NCBI GenBank assembly: GCA_031292195.1
Contig: JARLHP010000091.1
Coordinates: 1 to 32,216, forward strand
Direction: 5' to 3'
DNA from: Syntrophobacteraceae bacterium
GTDB lineage: Bacteria; Desulfobacterota; Syntrophobacteria; Syntrophobacterales; Syntrophobacteraceae
DNA length: 32,216 nucleotides
Both the position numbers and the translations under genes were made by a program. Positions 7,047 through 13,393 of the stretch are shown here, one piece after another (the stretch's first letter is position 1; each line of letters starts with the position of its first letter). The notes beneath the pieces were generated by a model. That model had not been told where the DNA came from, ran no database searches, and worked only from the letters and a program-made list of their open reading frames with translations.

Positions 7047-7691
7047 TTACATGGCGACGGTAAGTTCCACGCTCGGCATATCGGGTTTCACAAACTGTGT
7101 TTCCTTGTTGTGGATCAAAGCCGCCAGACCCTGGTACCGGGGGCGCGCCATGGGGTCGTTGCGCACCGGCACGGGAGAAGGCTGCTCGCCTTTGGCGTAT
7201 TTGGCCGCATTGCGGCCCATTGCCCGGAAGGTCTCCAGTTCCACCAGGGGCGCCTGGGAAAACAACTCCAGGTTCTGAAGCGGGGCAAGATCCTTTTGAT
7301 GAATAACCGAGGTGCCCCGCGACTGGATCCCGATCCCTATTCCCGATCCGCTGAGCTTCGCCGCCTCGTGGGCGATAAACCCCACGTCCGCCGTCCGGAT
7401 CACCCGAATCAGCCTCGATTTCAACCCTTCCTCCTCGATGCCGGCCAAAACTTCCTTGAGAACACTTTGAAGCGGAATATCGATGATCGTCTTGTTCATG
7501 GAGATACCGAAAGCGGGCGATATGCCCACCACCACCTCGTTTCTATTGGTTCCGGGCTTCGCCTCGCCCACTTCCCGGAACCTCAGCGCCGGGGCCTCCG
7601 GTTTCTGCACGGCCGCGGCGCGCCCTTCCTTTTGCATCTCCTGCAGGACCTCGAGGATAATTTCCTTGACCATGTCTTCGGTAATGTTCAT
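7047..7691 (-). CDS. pduD: Diol/glycerol dehydratase medium subunit
   Basis: Beta subunit of the dehydratase, which helps hold the cobalamin between the alpha and beta subunits. The 214 aa match PduD closely: EVGEAKPGTNRNEVVVGISP, VLAGIEEEGLKSRLIRV, LSGSGIGIGIQSRGTSVIHQ, LELFSQAPL and GRNAAKYAKGE. Residues 1-20 (MNITEDMVKEIILEVLQEMQ) are the classical lumen-targeting helix known from Salmonella PduD, followed by a linker rich in Ala/Pro. This is the best-grounded encapsulation signal in the operon. Spacing to pduC is 20 bp, with a GGGAGG ribosome site. Confidence 0.97.
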   Translation of the reverse strand: MNITEDMVKEIILEVLQEMQKEGRAAAVQKPEAPALRFREVGEAKPGTNRNEVVVGISPAFGISMNKTIIDIPLQSVLKEVLAGIEEEGLKSRLIRVIRTADVGFIAHEAAKLSGSGIGIGIQSRGTSVIHQKDLAPLQNLELFSQAPLVELETFRAMGRNAAKYAKGEQPSPVPVRNDPMARPRYQGLAALIHNKETQFVKPDMPSVELTVAM

Positions 7692-7711
7692 CTCTCACAA
7701 CCTCCCTGAGC

Positions 7712-9379
7712 CTAGATGTCTTCAGGATCGATGGCCATCGGGATGTCTTTGAGGATATCCCACCGCGCGCCTTCCAACCGGTAACCCGTACCCGGCCCCT
7801 GGTAATCGTTGGCATCGTTTACCGCGCTGATCACATGCATGTTTTCATCAAAAATGGCCGAAGTGTGCAGATAGTCTCCGGAAATCTTCTGTTTGAGCAT
7901 GTTGAGCATGGTCTCGGCCTCCTGGCGGAAGCCGTGTTTTGCCAGGGCCCGTACGATATCGAGCGCGGTGGTCCCGCGCTTCATCATCTCATCGATGGCC
8001 CGAAGGTCTTCCGGGACGTTGCGGTCGGGCATGTCCTTGGAGCCGTGCGCGTAGGTGGCCGCCTCCACTTCCTCGTCGGTAACGGGGGGAAGGCTCAGTT
8101 CCTCGAAGACCGCCTGCAGAGCCCTGGCCGCCCGGTTGCGCACCTCGATCACCTTTTCTTCGGTCACCGGCCGTAGTCCCCCGTCGATCTGCAGATCGCG
8201 CTGCAACACCAGGTAGTCGTCGTAGTCGTCGCAGTCGTGAGTTGAGCCGGCGAACATGTTGTCGTAATTGGGCACCGAACTGTAGCCCGAAAAGATCAAA
8301 TCCGTTCCGGGCAGAAACTGCATGAGCATGCGGGCGGTGTTTCGGATGCTGGAGTGGGTGAAGGTCTGGTCGTTTCCGGAAGCCACTTCCAGGTCGGTCA
8401 AAACGGTGGCCACATTTTCGGCCAGAACCGCCCGGATGCCCGCCGGCACGGCCCCCGGAACCCCGATGCAGCTGATCGACCCGTTCTGGAGGCCCTGCAC
8501 CCCGGCGGCCTTGGTGACCATTACGCAGCGGATTTCCAGGTAGAGCATCGATTTGCCTTCGGCATACCCCATTTGCACTTCGGAGCCGGTCCCCGAGGTA
8601 TAGCGCATCTTTAGACCCCTGGAGGCATAGGCCGAGGCCAGAAAAGCCTTGGACCAGGGGGTGTCGTCCCCGTCGATAAAGACTTGCTCGGTGCCGTAGA
8701 CCGAAACCGTTTCGGCATAGTGGGTAAGCCCGCGCATACCCATGGCCAGCTCCAGGGCTTCCTCCACAGCGCACTGGGCTATAACCCCGGGCCGCCCCAC
8801 CTGGCTGCCGAGGGTAATGGAAAGAGCGTTCATCGGGGCGTAGCGGACGACCCCAACGGTGGTCTCGACCTCGGAAAAACCGCGATAAGCCGCTTCGGCG
8901 GCGTCCGCGGCCAGAAGAGCGGGGGTGTCCTTCAGGTTTGTGACGTGGGCCTGGTTGGAGGGCGTGCGCCGGGGCCGCAGCTTCTGCATGGCCATCATCA
9001 GCTCCACCACATTGAGCTTTTTTAGCACCTCCAGGATCTTTGCCGGCGTCATCCCCACCGAGAGTCGAATAATCTCGCAGCGCGGCACATCGATGTCCAC
9101 AAGCATGCGTGCGAATTTCAGCGAATCGAGCCCCATGGCTTCTTCGGCTACCGCCGTGTCGATATAATGGTCGGCGATCCAGTAATCGATCATATCGAAG
9201 TCTTCACGGCGCTTGCCGTCCAGTTCGACCACTTTGCCGCCCTGGATCTTTATTCCCGCCGCCGGGTCGTTGGGGCTGTCCATGGCCACCAGGCCGACCT
9301 CGACCCATTCTTTGATAAAACCGTCTTTGTGGATGGGGCGCTGTTCGAGCACTTCAAAGCGTTTTTGTCTTCTGGCCAT
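7712..9379 (-). CDS. pduC: B12-dependent diol/glycerol dehydratase large subunit
   Basis: Catalytic alpha subunit (555 aa). It converts 1,2-propanediol to propanal, or glycerol to 3-hydroxypropanal, through an adenosylcobalamin radical. The alignment to Klebsiella diol dehydratase, recalled from memory, is nearly gap-free with an offset of +2. Every substrate or K+/Ca2+ site residue I could place is kept: His145, Glu172, Glu223, Gln298, Asp337 and Ser364 (H143, E170, E221, Q296, D335 and S362 in Klebsiella). Long conserved stretches include QVGRPGVI, TPWSKAFLASAYASRG, GYAEGKSMLYLE and EVEAATYAHGSKDMP. Sequence alone does not separate diol from glycerol preference. It is the glycyl-radical-independent type, so B12 and PduO are required. 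Confidence 0.98.
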   Translation of the reverse strand: MARRQKRFEVLEQRPIHKDGFIKEWVEVGLVAMDSPNDPAAGIKIQGGKVVELDGKRREDFDMIDYWIADHYIDTAVAEEAMGLDSLKFARMLVDIDVPRCEIIRLSVGMTPAKILEVLKKLNVVELMMAMQKLRPRRTPSNQAHVTNLKDTPALLAADAAEAAYRGFSEVETTVGVVRYAPMNALSITLGSQVGRPGVIAQCAVEEALELAMGMRGLTHYAETVSVYGTEQVFIDGDDTPWSKAFLASAYASRGLKMRYTSGTGSEVQMGYAEGKSMLYLEIRCVMVTKAAGVQGLQNGSISCIGVPGAVPAGIRAVLAENVATVLTDLEVASGNDQTFTHSSIRNTARMLMQFLPGTDLIFSGYSSVPNYDNMFAGSTHDCDDYDDYLVLQRDLQIDGGLRPVTEEKVIEVRNRAARALQAVFEELSLPPVTDEEVEAATYAHGSKDMPDRNVPEDLRAIDEMMKRGTTALDIVRALAKHGFRQEAETMLNMLKQKISGDYLHTSAIFDENMHVISAVNDANDYQGPGTGYRLEGARWDILKDIPMAIDPEDI

Positions 9380-9391
9380 CTCGTCCTCCCG

Positions 9392-10201
9392 CTATATGTA
9401 AGGTGTGGAGAGTGACTTTGGTTCCTGGCCCCATGCACCAAGAAGCTTGTTGCCGACCTCCCGGCCGGCTATAACGGCCTGCCGCACCGCCCCGGAATCC
9501 CCGGTGACCCAGATGAACACCTCGTTGGTCAGGCTGGTTCCCCTGGCCGGGGAAGCAAACCCCAGCACCTCCACATCGGCGGCCTTCACGGCCGTATCGA
9601 TCATCAGCATGCCCACTACCGCGGGGGCCCCCAGGATCAGGCCGAACGCCCTCCCCTCGGGAACCTTCAACGCATGGCTCAAGACCTTGCTCGCCCTGGC
9701 GGTGTACTGGTTTTCGGTATACCCCTGGTCATTGGCGTAGACGTCGCCAAAGTATTTGGGCAGATTTTCAAGGGTCACCTCCACGGCCCGGCGGGCATCG
9801 GAAACATCCTCGGCGCCGAAAATGATCAAATTCCCGTGGCCCGCGCCTCCTTTGGTGTCCCTGGGCAGTTCCACCAGGAGTATCTCCGTGTTGGTCGCCT
9901 TTATGGCCTCGTCTGCCGCCATGAGATGGGGGCCCGCGCCCACCCGGCCCCCGATCACCCCGATCGAGCGGAACTTGGGGTCGAATCCGATAAGCTTGTG
10001 AATGATGGGATCCAGGTTCGCTATGACGATGCCCTGAGTATCGCCCATGCCGGCGCCTACGAACTCGGTCAGCCCACCCGGTCCACCCCATCCGCCGGGA
10101 CTGACGGCCTTGGGGGCCGCAGGGGGATTTGCGGCCGCAGAGGGAGCGCCCACCCTTTTCATGACTTCCGACAGTACCTTGTTGATAAGCTCGTCTTGCA
10201 T
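9392..10201 (-). CDS. pduB: PduB trimeric (BMC-T) shell protein
   Basis: Major trimeric shell protein of propanediol-type microcompartments (269 aa; Salmonella PduB is 270). Characteristic stretches are LTEFVGAGMGDTQGIVIANL, GGRVGAGPHLMAADEAIKAT, LPRDTKGGAGHGNLIIFG, FGDVYANDQGY and GDSGAVRQAVIAGREVG. The ATG at 10201 is chosen: AGGAGG lies 9 nt upstream, inside the longer GTG-initiated frame. Residues 1-18 (MQDELINKVLSEVMKRVG) form a helix like the PduB N-terminus that in Salmonella ties the enzyme core to the shell. The gene sits between the BMC-H gene and pduC. Confidence 0.97.
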   Translation of the reverse strand: MQDELINKVLSEVMKRVGAPSAAANPPAAPKAVSPGGWGGPGGLTEFVGAGMGDTQGIVIANLDPIIHKLIGFDPKFRSIGVIGGRVGAGPHLMAADEAIKATNTEILLVELPRDTKGGAGHGNLIIFGAEDVSDARRAVEVTLENLPKYFGDVYANDQGYTENQYTARASKVLSHALKVPEGRAFGLILGAPAVVGMLMIDTAVKAADVEVLGFASPARGTSLTNEVFIWVTGDSGAVRQAVIAGREVGNKLLGAWGQEPKSLSTPYI

Positions 10202-10256
10202 CGGGTTTTTCCTCCTGCTCACAATCCGGAGCGGTTATGACCAAAATCCGGGATGG

Positions 10257-10544
10257 CTAAGCGCTCGTCGGAGTCTGAGGCAAAATCTTTTCCACATCCC
10301 CATGAGGTCTCGGAATAACGTGTACGGAGACCACCTCGCCCACTTTCTGCGCCGCCGCGGCGCCCGCATCCGTGGCCGCTTTCACCGCCCCCACATCACC
10401 TCTGACCATGACCGTCACCAAACCGGCCCCGATCCTCACCTGGCCCGTAAGTTCCACGTTGGCCGCCTTGACCATGGCGTCGGCGGCTTCGATGTTGGCA
10501 ACCAGCCCTCTTGTTTCGATCATCCCCAATGCCTCTTTGTTCAT
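10257..10544 (-). CDS. BMC-H hexameric shell protein (PduA/PduJ type)
   Basis: A 95-aa canonical hexamer-forming shell protein: [60 protein letters not shown] and [19 protein letters not shown]. The length and ends match PduA/PduJ (about 91-94 aa). In the pore region it reads KIG-like 'RIGAGL', compatible with a small polar pore for diol and aldehyde traffic. It is the first shell gene of the operon, 48 bp after the gldA stop and 55 bp before the pduB ATG, and is probably the most abundant facet protein. PduA and PduJ cannot be told apart from sequence alone. Confidence 0.96.
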   Translation of the reverse strand: MNKEALGMIETRGLVANIEAADAMVKAANVELTGQVRIGAGLVTVMVRGDVGAVKAATDAGAAAAQKVGEVVSVHVIPRPHGDVEKILPQTPTSA

Positions 10545-10592
10545 TGCAGCTCCTTCTGAAATGGTATGGAAAAGAATCGCCCGGGGAACCGA

Positions 10593-11699
10593 TTACATTC
10601 CTTGCTTGTACTCGCTGCCCAAAGCGTCGGCAGTCCAGATGGCCGCCTCTACCATGCTCGCATTCACCGGAAAACAGGACGCGTGAATCGTCTCGCCGGG
10701 GGCCGTGGTCGCCTCGGCCACCTTGCGGATCTCCTCTTTGCTGGGGTTGATTATTCCCAGGTCCGCCAAACACACGGGAAGCCCTACCGACAGGCAAAAA
10801 TCCAGCACTTCCTCAACGTCGGCCGCCGGGCGGCCTTCCATCACGAGCTGGGCGATGGTCCCGAAGGCCACCTTCTGCCCGTGCAGCTTATGGTGGGAAC
10901 TTTCCAGAACGGTAAAGCCGTTGTGAACCGAATGGGCTCCGGCAAGGCCTCCGCTCTCAAAGCCCAGGCCGCTCAGAAGGGTGTTGGCCTCCACGATGGC
11001 TTCCACCGCGGGGGTCACCATTTGCTTCTGCACGGCCAGCTTCGCCTGCACCCCGAATTCGAGCAGGGTGTCATAGCAAAGCCGGGCCAGAGCGTGGGCC
11101 GAACGCAGGACGGGGCATCCTCCCGTAAGCACGTTGGGCTTGCAGCTTTTAAAACAGGTGTCGGCTTCCCAGAAGGTGGCCAGGGCATCTCCCATCCCGG
11201 ATATCAGGAATTCGACCGGCGCTTTGGCCACAATGCCCGTATCGACCAGGACGCAGTCCGGGTTTTTGGGCAGCACCAGGTAGCGCTCGAAGACCCCGCC
11301 ATCGGTGTAGACAACCGAGAGCGCCGAGCAGGGGGCATCCGTTGCCGCAATCGTTGGGACCACCACCACCGGTATTTTCATCTCGTGGGCCACGGCCTTA
11401 CCCGTGTCGATGGCTTTACCGCCTCCGGCGCCTATCACAAAGTCGCATCCCTCTTTTTTGACCACCTCGATCAAGCGGTTGATTTCGTTCGTGGAGCATT
11501 CCCCGTTGAAGCGCTCCCGAACAACACCGATTCCCTGTGCGCCAAGACTGGCTACGATCGCCTCACCAACCTGGGACAAGGCGCTCTTGCCTCCTGTGAG
11601 CAGCGCCTTGGTTCCAAGCCTTGCCGCGTGCACCCCGATCTCGTTGATGGCTCCTTCCCCTTGAACATAACGACTTGGCGAAAGCAAAATCCGACTCAT
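10593..11699 (-). CDS. gldA: GldA-family glycerol (polyol) dehydrogenase, first gene of the BMC operon
   Basis: A 368-aa family III metal-dependent alcohol dehydrogenase of the GldA branch. It keeps the NAD-binding GAGGGKAIDTGKAVAH (residues ~90-105), VPTIAATDAPCSALSVVY, and the three metal ligands of glycerol dehydrogenases at Asp171 (GMGDALA), His256 (GAHSVHN) and His273 (KLHGQKVAFGT). GldA oxidises glycerol to dihydroxyacetone or 1,2-propanediol to hydroxyacetone, reversibly. It stands where Pdu operons usually carry the aldehyde-reducing PduQ, which is a different branch. ATG 11699 is chosen: AGGGGGA lies ~7 nt upstream, and the longer frame starts inside a leader hairpin. No encapsulation helix is visible, so it may work in the cytosol or dock through a partner. 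Confidence 0.88.
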   Translation of the reverse strand: MSRILLSPSRYVQGEGAINEIGVHAARLGTKALLTGGKSALSQVGEAIVASLGAQGIGVVRERFNGECSTNEINRLIEVVKKEGCDFVIGAGGGKAIDTGKAVAHEMKIPVVVVPTIAATDAPCSALSVVYTDGGVFERYLVLPKNPDCVLVDTGIVAKAPVEFLISGMGDALATFWEADTCFKSCKPNVLTGGCPVLRSAHALARLCYDTLLEFGVQAKLAVQKQMVTPAVEAIVEANTLLSGLGFESGGLAGAHSVHNGFTVLESSHHKLHGQKVAFGTIAQLVMEGRPAADVEEVLDFCLSVGLPVCLADLGIINPSKEEIRKVAEATTAPGETIHASCFPVNASMVEAAIWTADALGSEYKQGM

Positions 11700-11735
11700 A
11701 AGGAATCCCCCTGTAAGTGGAAATGTGAGTGTGGC

Positions 11736-11773
11736 GATAAACTCGGGCGGGTTCATCCCACCCCGGGTTTATC
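11736..11773 (-). promoter_or_regulatory. Leader hairpin upstream of gldA
   Basis: GATAAACTCGGG (11736-11747) and CCCGGGTTTATC (11762-11773) form a 12-bp inverted repeat with one mismatch and a 14-nt loop, ending 37 nt upstream of the gldA ATG. No U-run follows on the minus strand, so it is not a simple terminator. It may be a regulator site or a stabilising 5'-UTR structure. Function is inferred. Confidence 0.5.
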
Positions 11774-11781
11774 ACCCTCAT

Positions 11782-11803
11782 GACCGATTATCCGGTCGAT
11801 AAT
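11782..11803 (-). promoter_or_regulatory. Overlapping inverted repeats, candidate operator of the BMC operon
   Basis: ATTATC-N5-GATAAT (11787-11803) overlaps GACCG-N6-CGGTC (11782-11797), about 90-100 bp upstream of gldA. Spaced palindromes of this size suit a LuxR/NarL-type dimer such as the response regulator encoded 1 kb upstream. No convincing -10/-35 or sigma-54 promoter was seen between this site and gldA. Assignment is inference. Confidence 0.35.
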
Positions 11804-11965
11804 GGACGATTCACTGTGCAAGGCGGCGCTGAGCGCCGGTTAACCAATGGTGAGCCTAAAAGAGGATTGTCAGTGGAAGAATCTGCTGTCCAAGGGTCCG
11901 CAACCCGTCGCTCGCACAGAAGAATCCGACATATGCATTAAACAGTAGGCCGCGTCGACAGTAAA

Positions 11966-12003
11966 TCCCCCGAGAGGGGGGAATTGATCCCTCAAAAGGG
12001 GGA
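11966..12003. repeat. Small C/G-run palindromes
   Basis: AATCCCCCgagaGGGGGGAATT followed directly by ATCCCTcaaaAGGGGGAT: two back-to-back hairpins in the spacer between the BMC operon and the transposase remnant. They resemble common REP-like elements. No coding potential is seen here. Confidence 0.5.
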
Positions 12004-12160
12004 TATTCGGAAGGCAACTTTCAGGGGCACATCGGGGGGGCCAAGGGCCAAAGAGCGGGTCGCTGCCTTGCAGCCCGCGATCCGGATACCGCAGGGTACG
12101 GGCAATGTCGAGATAAGCGACTCAACTGGAATCGGCGCTGCTCTTTTAGAGCGACGATCG

Positions 12161-12304
12161 TGATCCCGAAGGGATCAAAGCCTTCAGCCGGTTGAGCCCG
12201 TGAGGCCGCATGATCCCGAAGGGATCAAAGCCATTAGCCGGGGGTTGAGGCCGTGAGGCCGATACCCCCGGTAAGGAACGAAAAATGACGACCCCGTGAG
12301 GGGT
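12161..12304. repeat. REP cluster: two TGATCCCGAAGGGATCA units plus two further hairpins
   Basis: The unit TGATCCCGAAGGGATCAAAGCC occurs at 12161-12182 and again at 12211-12232. Each is a perfect hairpin followed by a related tail (TTCAGCCGGTTGAG / ATTAGCCGGGGGTTGAG). Then comes a hairpin built on CCGGGGGT...ACCCCCGG containing GGCCgtgaGGCC, and finally the perfect GACCCCgtgaGGGGTC (12289-12304). Such sets flank REP-associated tyrosine transposase genes; a fragment of one lies immediately next to it at 12340-12432. Confidence 0.8.
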
Positions 12305-12339
12305 CGCAGATCGGAACCATCAATCAAGATATCTCTGAT

Positions 12340-12432
12340 CTATTGAATCCCCGCCTTTTCCACGAATTCGACAAATTCCTCACGGAATGACTTGAATCGG
12401 TGATGCTCTTCCTGGTCGCAGATGTATTTACG
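12340..12432 (-). pseudogene. C-terminal fragment of an IS200-like (REP-associated, Y1) transposase
   Basis: The last 30 codons and the stop of a transposase are readable on the minus strand (RKYICDQEEHHRFKSFREEF, then VEFVEKAGIQ). This matches the end of Y1/TnpA-REP proteins, which commonly read YIxNQxEHHRxxSFxEEFxxxLxxxGI; the usual further YDERYxW end is missing. The frame is lost at ~12433 where a perfect palindrome (12438-12462) begins, so the catalytic HUH and Tyr regions are gone. It is too short to be functional. With the adjacent REP hairpins it marks a decayed 'REPtron' between the BMC operon and its regulators. Confidence 0.75.
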
Positions 12433-12437
12433 CGGGT

Positions 12438-12462
12438 GGCACAGGCAAGCATTGCCTGTGCC
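12438..12462. repeat. Perfect palindrome GGCACAGGCAA-gca-TTGCCTGTGCC
   Basis: An 11-bp perfect inverted repeat with a 3-nt loop, located exactly where the transposase fragment loses its frame. It may be a separate REP-like insertion or the recombination boundary that removed the rest of the transposase. Confidence 0.7.
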
Positions 12463-12512
12463 GAAGGCAAGAGGGGGTTAAGACTGACTTAAGCATGCTA
12501 AAATATATTTTT

Positions 12513-12640
12513 GCGCCTTGGCGCCGGCCTTCCGGTCGCGGGCTCGTCGTGTGCGGCACAGCCGCCGCGATCCGGACCCCGCGGGGGTTCGGGGGGCTCA
12601 TATCCCCCCAACCCCCGCTCTTTTGCCCTTCGCCTTTTTA
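12513..12640. repeat. GC-rich dispersed repeat, copy B (diverged, family G)
   Basis: Contains a long hairpin in which GCGGGGGTTcGGGGGG pairs with CCCCCCAACCCCCGC, followed by TCTTTT on the plus strand. The front half (GCCTTGGCGCCGGCCTTCCGG) echoes the other family G copies at 3428-3542, 28790-28892 and 32028-32150. It lies just downstream of the response-regulator gene, but the T-run is on the opposite strand, so it is not that gene's canonical terminator. Confidence 0.6.
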
Positions 12641-12703
12641 ACGACGAAGCCTTAACTAAACAATCAGGCGGAACAGACTTTTTCGCCACCGGCGCCACAC
12701 GCC

Positions 12704-13336
12704 TCAGGACAACAGATTCTTCTTCATAGCCGCCAGCGTGGCTTCCACCCGGTTTCTCACCTGAAGCTTCTGGTAGATGCTCTTGATATGGCTCTTTACG
12801 GTTTCGATGCTGATACACAGGCAAACAGAGATCTCCTTGTTGTTCCTTCCCTCTATGATAGCTTCGAGGATCTCTTTTTCCCGCTGGGTGAGCGCCACCT
12901 CGTTAGAGTCTTCCGCCGCTTCGGCATCCCCCTCTTTAACCGCCAGGTTCACCATGAAAGGCGATGCCGGATGCCTTCCGGCATAAACCGAGCGGATGAT
13001 CTCCACCAGGTCCGCAACTTCCACGCATTTGAGAACGTAGCCGTCGGCGCCGGCGGACATCGCCTCGTTGATGTATCTTTCGTCATCGTAGGTCGACAGG
13101 ACAAGAATCTTCATCTCGGGCATCACCTTGCGCAAAATCCTGATGGCCCGGATACCAGACATTCCCGGCATGTCCACGTCGATCAAAGACAGATCGGGGG
13201 GATTTTTCCGGATTCTGTCAACGGCGCTGAAACCATCGCTTGCCTCTCCAACAACTTTCAGCCCCTCTTCCTGGTCCAGAGCGAGCCTCAAACCAATGCG
13301 AAAAAGCGGGTGATCGTCGGCAAGAAATATATTCAT
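12704..13336 (-). CDS. NarL/LuxR-family response regulator
   Basis: A 210-aa DNA-binding response regulator. The receiver domain (residues 1-~120) has the acidic pair in LADDHP (Asp7/Asp8), the phosphoacceptor Asp53 in SLIDVDMPGMSG, Ser81/Thr82 in VLSTYDDE and Lys103 in GYVLKC. After an acidic linker, residues ~149-208 form a LuxR-type HTH (LTQREKEILEAIIEGRNNKE and ETVKSHIKSIYQKLQVRNRV). The gene follows the histidine kinase by 57 bp on the same strand, and both precede the BMC operon. The natural inference is that phosphorylated regulator activates the gldA promoter. A direct target is not shown by sequence; palindromes at 11736-11803 are candidates. Confidence 0.93.
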   Translation of the reverse strand: MNIFLADDHPLFRIGLRLALDQEEGLKVVGEASDGFSAVDRIRKNPPDLSLIDVDMPGMSGIRAIRILRKVMPEMKILVLSTYDDERYINEAMSAGADGYVLKCVEVADLVEIIRSVYAGRHPASPFMVNLAVKEGDAEAAEDSNEVALTQREKEILEAIIEGRNNKEISVCLCISIETVKSHIKSIYQKLQVRNRVEATLAAMKKNLLS

Positions 13337-13393
13337 ATTTCTTCCTCTTCAATCAGGGTCCGTTGATCGGGAAGCAACCATTTTCCTGCGGCT

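Noticed and set aside
10202-10222. Longer PduB starting at GTG 10222
   Set aside because: The extra codons are the ribosome-binding site itself (AGGAGG), correctly spaced for ATG 10201, and known PduB starts match MQDELINK.
11700-11756. Longer GldA starting at 11756
   Set aside because: The extension lies in a leader hairpin, has no family similarity, and a better ribosome site serves ATG 11699.
12161-12304. CRISPR array
   Set aside because: Only two identical units, self-palindromic with related tails rather than unique spacers; typical of REP elements.
11700-12340. Cobalamin riboswitch or sigma-54 promoter upstream of the BMC operon
   Set aside because: Neither the B12 box nor a TGGCAC-N5-TTGC pattern was found on the minus strand here.
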